This document shows positions 40,426 to 47,942 of a stretch of DNA of 53,021 bases, one piece after another. Each line of letters opens with the position of its first letter. Positions within the stretch are counted from its first letter, which is position 1. The DNA is from JAIEPT01 sp038217425 (GTDB lineage: Bacteria; Planctomycetota; Planctomycetia; Gemmatales; Gemmataceae): the NCBI GenBank assembly GCA_038217425.1, contig JBBQPM010000024.1:1-53021 (forward strand), given 5' to 3'. The notes beneath the pieces were generated by a model. The model was not told where the DNA came from. It saw only the letters and a list, made by a program, of their open reading frames with translations, and searched no databases. A program made the translations under genes and the position numbers.

Positions 40426-40947
40426 ATGAACCGTTTCAACCTGGCCATGATGGTCGCCGTCGCGACGAGCCTTTTCGGTGCCGAGCCGATCCTGGCGCAG
40501 CCCAAGGCGGAGCGACTGTATTACCTCGAACACAAGTTCTCCAGCAAATACGTCTGCACGGGCGCCAAGGACGATGGCGAGGTCGTCCATCTCTGGGGCC
40601 CCATCCCGGACGGCCACGAGCCTCGCTATCGGTTCAAGCTCGTCGGTTCGGGAGAGCAGGACTACCACTACCTGATCCATCAGCACTCGGGCAAGTACAT
40701 CTGCACGGGCGAGACCGAGGACGGCGCCAAGATTCATCTGTGGGGGCCCATCCCCGAGGGCCACGAGGATCGCTACAAGTTCAAACTGATCAATGCCGGC
40801 GACGGGCACTATTATCTGTTGCACAAGCACTCGGGAAAATTCGTCTGCACGGGATCGCAAGAGGATGGCGGCGAAGTCCATACCTGGGGGCCCATCCCGC
40901 AGGGACACGAAGACCGCTACCGCTTCCGCTTCTCTGCCGCGGATTAA
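40426..40947 (+). CDS. Secreted three-repeat beta-trefoil-like protein
   Basis: A 173-aa exported protein. ATG 40426 follows AAGGAG at 6-base spacing and opens a signal peptide (MNRFNLAMMVAVATSLFGAE, cleavage near ILAQ). The mature part is three homologous repeats of about 46 residues: YYLEHKFSSKYVCTG…LWGPIPDGHEPRYRFKL, YLIHQHSGKYICTG…LWGPIPEGHEDRYKFKL and YLLHKHSGKFVCTG…TWGPIPQGHEDRYRFRF. Exactly three repeats with a shared aromatic core is the pattern of a beta-trefoil, as in ricin-B-type lectins. A carbohydrate-binding role is inferred; no QxW motif is present. Each repeat carries one Cys, so disulfides are possible only between repeats. Family unrecognised. Confidence 0.8.
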   Translation: MNRFNLAMMVAVATSLFGAEPILAQPKAERLYYLEHKFSSKYVCTGAKDDGEVVHLWGPIPDGHEPRYRFKLVGSGEQDYHYLIHQHSGKYICTGETEDGAKIHLWGPIPEGHEDRYKFKLINAGDGHYYLLHKHSGKFVCTGSQEDGGEVHTWGPIPQGHEDRYRFRFSAAD

Positions 40948-41216
40948 CTTCCGGGCGGGCGCAAGCGTTTCAGCTTTGTGAAGCTGTCACCTTGAGATCA
41001 AAGTTTCTTGCGACTTTGTTTGCTTGTCTTCTGGACCGAAAAAGCGGATAGAAAGTGCTTGACAGGTTCGTAGGTAGGGGCTCAAAATCTCCCTAGCCTA
41101 CGGCCGGGCCCCATATGCCAACCGGGCGATAGTCGGCGGCGCCAATGTGCCAACCGGAGCGAAATGAGCCGGGCGCCGGTTGGGCTACTCACTAGTTCGG
41201 CGGGGAGGTCGCACCG

Positions 41217-41573
41217 ATGGACGAATTGCGTCGACATCCATTGAATGCGTCTGGCGACTTCTATGTCCTCGATGGCTACTGCATAGCGTGTGAGGCTCCC
41301 GAAGCGGAAGCTCCCGACTTGATGTCCCATGATTGCGCGGAGCGGCCCGGCTACCATTGTTACTTTCGCAAGCAGCCTGCCACGCCCTCGGAGTTGGAGC
41401 GAGCGATTTCGGCCGTGGTAGTGGGGTGCTGCGGATCAGTTCGGTACGGGGGCACTGACCCTGATGTGCTTCGTCGCTTTGCCGAGTTGCTTACCGAGTT
41501 GAATGCCGATGTATGCGACCATTGCTCCCCGCCGGCCAAGAGAACTATACCTCTCCACCAACGGCCTTGGTAG
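41217..41573 (+). CDS. Small ferredoxin-like Cys-rich protein
   Basis: A 118-aa cytoplasmic protein with FYVLDGYCIACEAPEAEAPD near the start, typical of small ferredoxins (Cys22, Cys25, then Cys40 and Cys48, with Cys71-Cys72 in VVVGCCGSVRYGG). The EAEAPDLMSHD and CYFRKQPATPSELERAI segments fit a single-cluster ferredoxin-like family seen in planctomycetes. GGGGAGGTCGCACC precedes ATG 41217. It is separated from the next gene by an attC-like palindrome at 41597-41694 and preceded 32-38 bases upstream by GTTGGGC, an attC core match, so it may be a cassette gene. Cluster type and partner are not shown. Confidence 0.8.
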   Translation: MDELRRHPLNASGDFYVLDGYCIACEAPEAEAPDLMSHDCAERPGYHCYFRKQPATPSELERAISAVVVGCCGSVRYGGTDPDVLRRFAELLTELNADVCDHCSPPAKRTIPLHQRPW

Positions 41574-41596
41574 CAATTTTAGGACTGAGCAACGCA

Positions 41597-41694
41597 CCCC
41601 GAACCAGGCGTGCACCGCGGCCGGGGCCGCATTCATGTTTCGCGTGACACCACGCCGTTGCAGCGGCCCCGGCGGGTGAACGCAGTCGTTAGCG
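41597..41694 (+). repeat. attC-like palindrome between two Cys-rich genes
   Basis: A 98-base imperfect palindrome. The left arm CCCCGAAC-CAGGC-GTGCACC…GGCCGGGGCCGC pairs with the right arm GCGGCCCCGG…GGTGAAC-GCAGTC-GTTAGCG. The outer boxes (…AAC and GTTAGCG) and the inner boxes, the 5- to 6-base spacers, and the unpaired extra bases in one arm match the layout of integron attC sites. It starts 23 bases after one gene's stop and ends 35 bases before the next ATG, the normal place for an attC. The core boxes deviate from RYYYAAC/GTTRRRY, so the call is tentative. No integrase is in the window. Confidence 0.5.
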
Positions 41695-41729
41695 GCAAAG
41701 AACCGGGCTTCATCGATCTTGATTGTGAA

Positions 41730-42071
41730 ATGATGTCTGCACACGTGATCGCACGCAACTACTGCCCCTGCTGCGGTTACCCCGGCCTTGATGCACCGGC
41801 CTATAGCGACATCGGGCCACCTCCGTGGGCGCATCCTGGGCCTCCGCCGTACTGCCGCTGGTATGGTGCGCCCACCTATGAAGTCTGCCCATGCTGCGGG
41901 TTTGAGTTCGGCAATGACGACGAACCTGGAACAGCTCCACCCGTAAGTTTCGAGGAGTACCTTCAAGAGTGGGTTGCCGACGGCTGCCGATGGTTTGACG
42001 AGTCGCGCCGGCCAAACGGGTGGATGCTCAGCGACCAGCTCGCTGCTGCATGGATCACAAACCTGACTTAG
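41730..42071 (+). CDS. CPCC-type cysteine-rich protein
   Basis: A 113-aa protein from ATG 41730, with the cysteine-rich CPCC motif twice (YCPCCGYPGL with Cys12, 14, 15, and VCPCCGFEFG with Cys53, 55, 56), a likely zinc-binding pair, followed by a Pro-rich stretch and an acidic C-terminus (FEEYLQEWVADG). The CPCC family is small and often found in defence or accessory settings; molecular role unknown. No clear ribosome-binding site precedes it; an upstream open frame to 41610 runs through the attC-like palindrome and is not coding. Codon use is less GC-rich at third positions than in neighbouring genes, suggesting transfer. Confidence 0.8.
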   Translation: MMSAHVIARNYCPCCGYPGLDAPAYSDIGPPPWAHPGPPPYCRWYGAPTYEVCPCCGFEFGNDDEPGTAPPVSFEEYLQEWVADGCRWFDESRRPNGWMLSDQLAAAWITNLT

Positions 42072-42443
42072 GATTGGCAGCGCCGCCGCCGGCCTACGAG
42101 AATTGTCAGGGCACAAGATCCTCGCGCGGTGCGGCTGCTAACAGCCTTATGGCCCAAAAGGTTGATTGACGTTCCTTCGACGCAAACCGAATTCTGACTT
42201 TTTCCTCGTCACAATCGGTAGAGCCGCTCCGAACTGCTTGCAGACGTACCGCTCTCTCGGCGCCGCGATGGTTCAGCTTGGGCGTCCTGCTCACGTCCGG
42301 TTGTGACATACCAATGTCACTGACGAGAGGGCGCCAATCCGCCTTGTGACGCCATGCCTGCAGTGTGGAACCTGCTTCTTGCGAGCAGTCAGGCGCCCGC
42401 GTAGAATGCGTGCGGGTTGCGATTCAAGCGTAAGGAGGCTCGC
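42072..42443. other. 372-base gap after the cassette-like genes
   Basis: No convincing gene. It holds GCGGCTGCTAACAGCC at about 42131-42146, which could be a decayed attC core (GCTAAC), a dyad GTGACAT-ACCA-ATGTCAC at 42303-42320, and the promoter of the following gene. A 67-codon minus-strand frame (42106-42309) has unconvincing composition. The rest shows nothing recognised. Confidence 0.5.
42379..42407 (+). promoter_or_regulatory. Promoter of the YcaC-like gene
   Basis: TTGCGA (42379-42384), a 17-base spacer and TAGAAT (42402-42407), 36 bases before ATG 42444. Confidence 0.5.
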
Positions 42444-43067
42444 ATGAGTAGCTCGTTCCAGTATCGACGGCTTGACAAGGCCGACGCCGCGGTGTTGCTG
42501 GTCGATCACCAGTCCGGCCTGTGCAACATCGTCGGCGACTTCTCGCCGGACGAATTCAAGAACAACGTTTTGGCCCTGGCGGACGCGGCCAAGTATTTCA
42601 AACTGCCGACGATCCTGACGACGAGCTTCGAGGCCGGGCCGAACGGTCCGCTGGTTCCGGAATTGAAGGAACTCTTCCCGGAGGCTCCGTACATCGCCCG
42701 GCCGGGGCAAATCAACGCCTGGGACAACGAAGATTTCGTCAACGCGGTGAAGGCGACCGGCAAGAAGCAGTTGATCCTCGCCGGCGTCGTCACCGAGGTC
42801 TGCGTGGCTTTCCCCGCCCTGTCGGCGCTCGAAGCCGGCTACGAGGTGTTCGTCGTGACGGACGCCTCCGGCACGTTCAACCAGACAACCCGGCAGGCGG
42901 CCTGGCTGCGGATGCAGGCAGCCGGCGCTCAACTCATGACCTGGTTCGGCATGGCCTGCGAACTGCACCGCGACTGGCGCAACGACATCGAGGGACTGGG
43001 GCGACTCTTTTCGAACCACCTTCCCGCGTACCGCAATCTCATCACCAGCTATAGCGCAAAAAGGTAG
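42444..43067 (+). CDS. ycaC: YcaC-like isochorismatase-family hydrolase
   Basis: A 207-aa cytoplasmic hydrolase of the cysteine-hydrolase (isochorismatase-like) family, very like E. coli YcaC across its whole length. Catalytic Asp21 is in VLLVDHQSG and nucleophile Cys120 in AGVVTEVCVAF, which follows the cis-peptide-type VVTE. Other identical stretches: FKNNVLALADAAKYF, LPTILTTSFEAGPNGPLVPE and RPGQINAWDNEDFVNAVKAT. The substrate of YcaC itself is unproven. TAAGGAGG before ATG 42444 is the strongest ribosome-binding site in the window. It has its own promoter. The high similarity to a proteobacterial protein may reflect transfer, as YcaC genes spread widely. Confidence 0.93.
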   Translation: MSSSFQYRRLDKADAAVLLVDHQSGLCNIVGDFSPDEFKNNVLALADAAKYFKLPTILTTSFEAGPNGPLVPELKELFPEAPYIARPGQINAWDNEDFVNAVKATGKKQLILAGVVTEVCVAFPALSALEAGYEVFVVTDASGTFNQTTRQAAWLRMQAAGAQLMTWFGMACELHRDWRNDIEGLGRLFSNHLPAYRNLITSYSAKR

Positions 43068-43155
43068 CCCGGCCGAAGCGGAAGCAATCTTACCGCCAAA
43101 GTAAGAGACAGTTCTCGGCAAACGAACGCCAGCCATTCTAGCCCAGGTTAAATCG

Positions 43156-43563
43156 ATGGATACGCAGTTGATCGTTGAGGCCGCTCAGGACACCTTGGCG
43201 GGGACCGTCCCGTTCCCGGAAGTCGTTGCCAAACTCATCTCGGCGGGCGTCGAGTATTACCACGTCGATTATGCGGGGATGCGGAAAACGTTTTACGGCT
43301 CCGGCGGCGATGCGGTCGTGACGCCGATCACCTACGAAGGCATGCCCCCCGTCGCTCCCGAATTTGACACGGCGGGTTTGCGGGAAGCGATTCTGGATAG
43401 CCAACGAAACGGTCAGAAGTATCGGGACTTCAGTCGCCGGGCGATGGCGGCGGGCGTGCAAGGATACTTCGCGTTTCTTCGAGGGAAGCGGGTCACGTAT
43501 TGGAGTCGCAACGGCGACCAACATACCGAGTGGTTTCCCGGCGCCGGCCCGGGCCAACCGTAA
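43156..43563 (+). CDS. DUF1398 family protein
   Basis: A 135-aa cytoplasmic protein of the DUF1398 family. Features: MDTQLIVEAAQDTLAGTVPFPEVVAKL, VEYYHVDYAGMRKTFYGSGG, and the C-terminal GVQGYFAFLRGKRVTYWSRNG…HTEWFPG, the family's most conserved part. Function is unknown; members are single-domain, with no signal peptide. No strong ribosome-binding site lies before ATG 43156 (GCCCAGGTTAAATCG gives a weak AGG). It follows the YcaC gene by 88 bases with no terminator, so it may be co-transcribed with it and with the next genes, all on the same strand. Confidence 0.85.
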   Translation: MDTQLIVEAAQDTLAGTVPFPEVVAKLISAGVEYYHVDYAGMRKTFYGSGGDAVVTPITYEGMPPVAPEFDTAGLREAILDSQRNGQKYRDFSRRAMAAGVQGYFAFLRGKRVTYWSRNGDQHTEWFPGAGPGQP

Positions 43564-43598
43564 CGCGGACGACCGGGTCATACGGCGAGGAGGTACTG

Positions 43599-43964
43599 AT
43601 GGGCGTGGAAATTCGACCGTTGTTTGAGCCGCCCGTGCGCGGGCTCCTGTACCAGGCCGAGGGCAAGGCGCTGGCCGACGCGCTCCGCCGAATTCACACG
43701 TTCTCGGCGAAGCGTGGCCTTCGGCCGATCACGGAGTTCTTCGGCGAAGACGAGGATACGACCGTTTGGCATCCCGCCGCGGAGGGGTTGCAAGCGGTTC
43801 GGGACTTGGCGGCAGCAATCCGCGAGGATCCCAAGGCCCAGCAGCGGTGGAACAAAGAAGACCCGGATGGTTTGGAGACGTTGCTGGACGACCTGGATGA
43901 ACTGGCCCGATGCCTGGAGTTGGCCGCGGCGAAGGAGGCTGGGTTCCGGCTCGAGATCGGGTAG
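43599..43964 (+). CDS. Hypothetical acidic helical protein
   Basis: A 121-aa cytoplasmic protein from ATG 43599, behind GGCGAGGAGG. It reads VEIRPLFEPPVRGLLYQAEGKALADALRRI…, then TEFFGEDEDTTVWHPAAEGLQAVRDLAAAI, and ends with a long acidic helix (LDDLDELARCLELAAAKEAG). It is mostly helical and acidic, without cysteines except one, and has no membrane segment. I do not recognise a family. The reading frame runs upstream to 43500 over the previous gene's end; the ribosome-binding site decides the start. It follows DUF1398 by 35 bases and is likely in the same operon. Confidence 0.75.
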   Translation: MGVEIRPLFEPPVRGLLYQAEGKALADALRRIHTFSAKRGLRPITEFFGEDEDTTVWHPAAEGLQAVRDLAAAIREDPKAQQRWNKEDPDGLETLLDDLDELARCLELAAAKEAGFRLEIG

Positions 43965-44089
43965 CCGTCGGGTCCAGGAGTCGGCATGGCGAACACGCGC
44001 GGCGGCACCGCCGGAACGAGGATTTTTTCGACGATTCCACCGGTCCATCAATGCTTTCATGTCGTTGATGCCCGAGGCACGAGCAATTT

Positions 44090-44383
44090 ATGAATAGCGC
44101 CATTGCGATCTACCTATGCATTGTCGGTGTGATGAGCGTCGTTGCCTTCGTGGCCTATGGCCTGGACAAGCGGCGCGCCGGCAACGGCACTCGGCGGATC
44201 CCGGAACAATCCTTGCACGTGCTCGCGTTCCTGGGGGGCTGGCCGGGGGCGTGGTTGGCCCAGCGGCATTTCCGCCACAAAACGCAAAAACTCTCTTTCC
44301 TCGTCGTCTTCTGGCTCCTCGTCGTGCTGCACGTCGCCCTCGTCGGTTCGGCGGCCTACGCCTCCTTCGGCCCCTCTCGCTGA
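44090..44383 (+). CDS. DUF1294 membrane protein
   Basis: A 97-aa membrane protein of the DUF1294 family. Three hydrophobic segments: AIAIYLCIVGVMSVVAFVAYG, LHVLAFLGGWPGAWLAQ, and LSFLVVFWLLVVLHVALVG. The family signature is YGLDKRRAGNGTRRIPE before the second helix and QRHFRHKTQK before the third. In other bacteria the domain is often fused to a cold-shock domain; here it stands alone. Function unknown. The ribosome-binding site is weak. Short gaps on both sides and the same strand suggest it is read with its neighbours. Confidence 0.88.
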   Translation: MNSAIAIYLCIVGVMSVVAFVAYGLDKRRAGNGTRRIPEQSLHVLAFLGGWPGAWLAQRHFRHKTQKLSFLVVFWLLVVLHVALVGSAAYASFGPSR

Positions 44384-44467
44384 CTCACGCTCGCGCGGTC
44401 TCGCCGCTTGGCATGTCCCGCTGTAACTTACGAAAGGCAACTCCTCTCACCTCACGGGATCGATACC

Positions 44468-45328
44468 ATGAAGTATGTCATTAGCCTTCTCGGCGCCTGC
44501 GCGATGCTGACCTCGGCCCATGCGCAAAACGTCAAACGCGACATTCCCTACGTCAACAACGCGGACAAACTTCAGACCCTCGACGTCTATTCGTCGCCCA
44601 AGGCCAAAAACCAGCCCGTCGTCTTCTGGATTCATGGCGGCGGTTGGCAGACGGGCGATAAGGCCGACGTGAATCTCATGCCGCAAGTTTTTGGCGGCAA
44701 GGGCTTCGTCTTCGTCTCCACCAACTATCGACTTCTGCCCAACGTCGATATGGCGACGCTGACCCGCGATGTGGCCAAGTCCATCCGCTGGGTTCATGAC
44801 CATATTGCCGAGTTCGGCGGCGATCCGAAGCGGTTGATCGTCATGGGCCATTCCGCCGGCGCTCAGCTGGCCGCGCTGCTTTGCACCGATGAGCGGTACT
44901 TGAAGGCGGAGGGGCTGTCGCTGGCCATCATTAAAGGTTGCGTCCCCGTCGACGGCGATACTTACGACATCCCAGCCATGATTGAAGTGGCGGAGACGCG
45001 CTGGCGCGCGCACGGTCTGCCGCCGGCGAAAATGGGACATCGCATCAAGTTCGGCAACGATCCGGTCAAACACAAGGACTTCTCCGCGGTCACGCACGTC
45101 GCGAAGGACAAGGGCATTCCGCCGTTTCTGATTCTGTACGTCGCCAACCATCCCGACGTGACAGCGCAGGCCCAACGTCTCGGCAACGTGCTGAAAGACG
45201 CTAACGTGCACGTCACCGTTTTCGGAGGGAGGGAGACGACCCACACCAGGATTCATGCCGACCTTGGAAAGTCGGACGACCCGGCCACCATCGCGCTGTT
45301 CGCGTTTCTCGAAAAGATCGTGAAATAA
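44468..45328 (+). CDS. Secreted alpha/beta hydrolase (carboxylesterase-like)
   Basis: A 286-aa exported esterase. The ATG at 44468 opens MKYVISLLGACAMLTSAHAQ, a signal peptide, while the open frame upstream does not. The oxyanion motif HGGGW begins at His56, and the nucleophile elbow MGHSAGAQLA carries Ser129. An acid residue lies in the ILYVANHPDVT region and a His in HTRIHADLG near the end. The pattern RLLPNVDMATLTRDVAKSIRWVHD is typical of hormone-sensitive-lipase-like hydrolases with short acyl esters. Substrate unknown. It has no partner gene; 84 bases separate it from DUF1294 and 103 from the glycosyltransferase. Confidence 0.88.
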   Translation: MKYVISLLGACAMLTSAHAQNVKRDIPYVNNADKLQTLDVYSSPKAKNQPVVFWIHGGGWQTGDKADVNLMPQVFGGKGFVFVSTNYRLLPNVDMATLTRDVAKSIRWVHDHIAEFGGDPKRLIVMGHSAGAQLAALLCTDERYLKAEGLSLAIIKGCVPVDGDTYDIPAMIEVAETRWRAHGLPPAKMGHRIKFGNDPVKHKDFSAVTHVAKDKGIPPFLILYVANHPDVTAQAQRLGNVLKDANVHVTVFGGRETTHTRIHADLGKSDDPATIALFAFLEKIVK

Positions 45329-45431
45329 ACCTCCCTCTTGTCGTTCGGGCAAGCACTATTGCCAAACTCCGCGCACCGTGGTATGCGGTTTTGCGGACTC
45401 GCGCATTCTCTTGAGAACGTCGAGGTGGCAG

Positions 45432-46514
45432 GTGCGCTGCGTTGCGATTAGCTGCGTCAAAAATGAATCCGACATCGTCGAAGCGTTCGTTCGTCACGCG
45501 CTCGCCCATTTGGATCGGCTGATCGTGTTGGATCACGGCAGCAGCGACGGCACGCGTGAAATCTTGCAGGCGCTGGTGCGGGAAGGATTGCCGCTCGAGA
45601 TCGTCGACGATCCGTCTCCGGGAAATCATCAGTGGGAGCGGATGAATCGCCTGATGCGCGACTACGCACTAGCGCGACATCAAGCGGATTGGATCGTTCC
45701 CCTGGATGCAGACGAATTCCTCGTGGGACCGCCGCACGTTCGCTTCGCGTCGGACTTTGATCCCGAGTCGCTGCCGGCGCTGGCGTGGAAGAGCTACGTC
45801 CCCGATCCCACGGATGACCCACGTCTGGACAACCCTGTCATGCGGATCCGCCATCGGCTTCTCAAGGAGGGAACGACGACGCTGAAGGTCGTGGTTCACG
45901 CCGCCCTGGCGAAGCGGCCTGAAGTCGTTCTGGTACAGGGAAACCACGGGATCCTGATCGAGGGGGACGTGCAGAAGGCGACGCTCTCGCCGCGTTGGCA
46001 TTTGGCGCATTTCCCCGGCCGCACTCCCGAACAGTTCGCTCTTAAAGTGGCCACCAAGCATCTGCAATACTTATTCATGACGGAGAAGGAGCCTGGCTGG
46101 GGTTGGCATTATTTGTCGCCGATCGCGAAACTGCGTCAGGGCCCGGGGCATTTCGAGGCGGCGTTTCGGGACTTGATTCTGCGATACAACCTTCCCCCGG
46201 ACTTTTCGGGAAAATTGCAAGTGGTCCACGACCCCATTCCCTACGCGGGCGGTTCGCTGAAGTACACTCCCGGGCCGGATCCTCTGCGTTCGATGCGTGC
46301 CTTGTTCGAATGCGCGGAAGTATTTTCTCAGCAGCGGATTGACGCTCGGCCGACTCCCAAGTATCCGGCCAACGCCGAGAAGCCGCTGGTGCGAGGTCTG
46401 CGGGAGGAGGTCGCGTCCTTGCGACAATCGTGGAACTTTCGCGTGGGCCGATTGGTGCTTACGCCGGCGCGGTGGGGAAAGCGGTTACTGGCTCGATGTG
46501 GAATCCTTTCCTAG
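45432..46514 (+). CDS. Family 2 glycosyltransferase-like protein
   Basis: A 360-aa cytoplasmic enzyme of GT-A fold. GTG 45432 is behind GAGG at 6-base spacing and gives the typical opening RCVAISCVKNESDIVEAFVR; the open frame extends to 45378 without conservation. Motifs: VLDHGSSDGTREILQALV (nucleotide binding), RHQADWIVPLDADEFLVGP with the DxD-like DADE, and QGNHGILIEGDV. It belongs with the GT2-type transferases that act on surface glycans (Glyco_tranf_2_4-like). The sugar and acceptor are unknown. It lies 15 bases before a membrane-protein gene pair, suggesting a three-gene operon. Confidence 0.85.
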   Translation: MRCVAISCVKNESDIVEAFVRHALAHLDRLIVLDHGSSDGTREILQALVREGLPLEIVDDPSPGNHQWERMNRLMRDYALARHQADWIVPLDADEFLVGPPHVRFASDFDPESLPALAWKSYVPDPTDDPRLDNPVMRIRHRLLKEGTTTLKVVVHAALAKRPEVVLVQGNHGILIEGDVQKATLSPRWHLAHFPGRTPEQFALKVATKHLQYLFMTEKEPGWGWHYLSPIAKLRQGPGHFEAAFRDLILRYNLPPDFSGKLQVVHDPIPYAGGSLKYTPGPDPLRSMRALFECAEVFSQQRIDARPTPKYPANAEKPLVRGLREEVASLRQSWNFRVGRLVLTPARWGKRLLARCGILS

Positions 46515-46529
46515 GGGCGAGACGCTCTC

Positions 46530-47003
46530 ATGACGTTTCGGCGGGCGTGCTGGGCCAATCTGGTCATTGCGTTTCTGGTGCTGGGTTCCGCGTACGATTT
46601 GATCACCGGCGGCGCCCATTGGCCCTTCGCGGCGTACGCCATGTATGCCGAGGTGCAGCGCGACCGTTGCTTCGTGGCCGGGCAGTTGTTCGGCGTTCCC
46701 ATCGACGCGCCCGATGCGGAGATTTGGCTTCACGACGAGGCGTATTTGCACCCGTTCGATCAATGCCGAATGCGGATTGGCTTGAGTCGCATCGAATCTC
46801 AGCCCGAGGCCGCGCGTCTTCTGGCCGAGGCCTTGCGCAATGTTTTGCAGCGCTATGAATCTCGACGAGAACAAGGGAAGCATCGCGGGCCTGCGCTGCA
46901 GTCGCTCCGTTACTACCACGTGGAATGGCAACTCGATCCCGAGGCGCGCCATGTCGAACCGCCGGCGCGGAAAGTACTCAAGGCGGAAGTCTACCGGGAT
47001 TAA
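46530..47003 (+). CDS. Membrane-anchored partner of HTTM protein
   Basis: A 157-aa protein. An N-terminal membrane helix (ACWANLVIAFLVLGSAYDLI) is followed by an extracytoplasmic domain rich in Trp and aromatic residues (GGAHWPFAAYAMYAEV, AEIWLHDEAYLHPF) and a long helix (RLLAEALRNVLQRYESRREQGK), ending LKAEVYRD. I do not recognise a named family; small proteins of this kind lie next to HTTM/vitamin-K-carboxylase-like genes in planctomycetes, as here. ATG 46530 is preceded by a GGGGCGAGAC ribosome-binding region. It is 12 bases before the HTTM gene, so they are likely co-translated. Confidence 0.75.
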   Translation: MTFRRACWANLVIAFLVLGSAYDLITGGAHWPFAAYAMYAEVQRDRCFVAGQLFGVPIDAPDAEIWLHDEAYLHPFDQCRMRIGLSRIESQPEAARLLAEALRNVLQRYESRREQGKHRGPALQSLRYYHVEWQLDPEARHVEPPARKVLKAEVYRD

Positions 47004-47015
47004 ATCGGAGGCGCG

Positions 47016-47936
47016 ATGCGATTCCTGGCCGCGGGTTGGCAGCAATTCTGGTTCGCTCCCGCGTCCCCATTGAATCTGGGCCTGTGCCGGCTCCTATTTT
47101 TGAGCGGGATGTTCTTTTACTACCTTCCCGTGGATTTCAGCGTCTGGGGGACCGTGACGGACGCGTTCTGGATGCCGACCTTTTTGTTCGAGCGATTGCG
47201 TTGGTCCCCGGGAAGTCCCGAAACCTTGATGCTGCTGCAAGTCACGTGGAAGCTGGCGTTGGCCCTGGGCGCTATCGGTTGCTGCACGCGAATGAGCACG
47301 CTCGTTGTGTTTGGGGTCGGAATCTATCTAATCGGCCTGCCGCACAACTTCGGGAAGATCCACCATTCCGACGCCTTGATCGTGCTGTTTCTGGGCATTC
47401 TGGCGGCGTCGCGGTGCGGAGATGCGTGTTCCGTGGACGCCTGGAGGCGCGGACGCCCAGGGGAGCCGATTCCCAGCGGCGAGTATCATTGGCCGATTCG
47501 ACTGGCCTGGGTGCTGTTCGCGCTGGTGTTCTTTGCCGCGGGCGTTTCCAAGATGCGTCACGCCGGTTGGGAATGGGCGGCGTCGGATAATTTGGCGATT
47601 CTGCTCGTGCAACATCACTACCACGTCGCCAATGCCGATCCCTGGACGACCTGGGGATTGGCGCTCGCTCAGGTCGGCTGGTTGTGTCGATTGCTCGCGT
47701 TCCATACGCTGGCGCTCGAACTCCTCTTTCCGCTGGCGTTGTTGAGCCGAAGGGCGCGCGGGCTGTGGGTTGCGCAGGCATTTCTGCTGCAGATCGGCAT
47801 CCGCGCGCTGATGGGGCCCGACTTCGGCGGCTTTCTCCTCTGCTACGTCTTCTGGATTCCGTGGAGCGCCTTGCTGCGCCGCGCGCCAGTCATGGGTCGA
47901 GCGAACGCAGGGGCTCCGTTGCGTCAGGCGGCGTGA
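47016..47936 (+). CDS. HTTM / vitamin K-dependent carboxylase-like membrane protein
   Basis: A 306-aa polytopic membrane protein with about eight hydrophobic segments. It has the HTTM features: LNLGLCRLLFLSGMFFYYLP near the start, the KIHHSDALIVLFLGILA segment with paired His residues, and RLAWVLFALVFFAAGVSKM with a Lys after the helix. HTTM proteins share the membrane fold of vitamin K-dependent gamma-glutamyl carboxylase, but the bacterial ones are mostly uncharacterised. ATG 47016 follows ATCGGAGGCG. Reaction unknown; its partner protein and the glycosyltransferase upstream suggest a small envelope-modification unit (inference). It converges with the following gene, 6 bases away. Confidence 0.82.
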   Translation: MRFLAAGWQQFWFAPASPLNLGLCRLLFLSGMFFYYLPVDFSVWGTVTDAFWMPTFLFERLRWSPGSPETLMLLQVTWKLALALGAIGCCTRMSTLVVFGVGIYLIGLPHNFGKIHHSDALIVLFLGILAASRCGDACSVDAWRRGRPGEPIPSGEYHWPIRLAWVLFALVFFAAGVSKMRHAGWEWAASDNLAILLVQHHYHVANADPWTTWGLALAQVGWLCRLLAFHTLALELLFPLALLSRRARGLWVAQAFLLQIGIRALMGPDFGGFLLCYVFWIPWSALLRRAPVMGRANAGAPLRQAA

Positions 47937-47942
47937 GCCTGC

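Noticed and set aside
42106..42309. A 67-codon minus-strand frame after the CPCC gene
   Set aside because: Mixed composition, no ribosome-binding site, and it overlaps likely regulatory or cassette remnant sequence.
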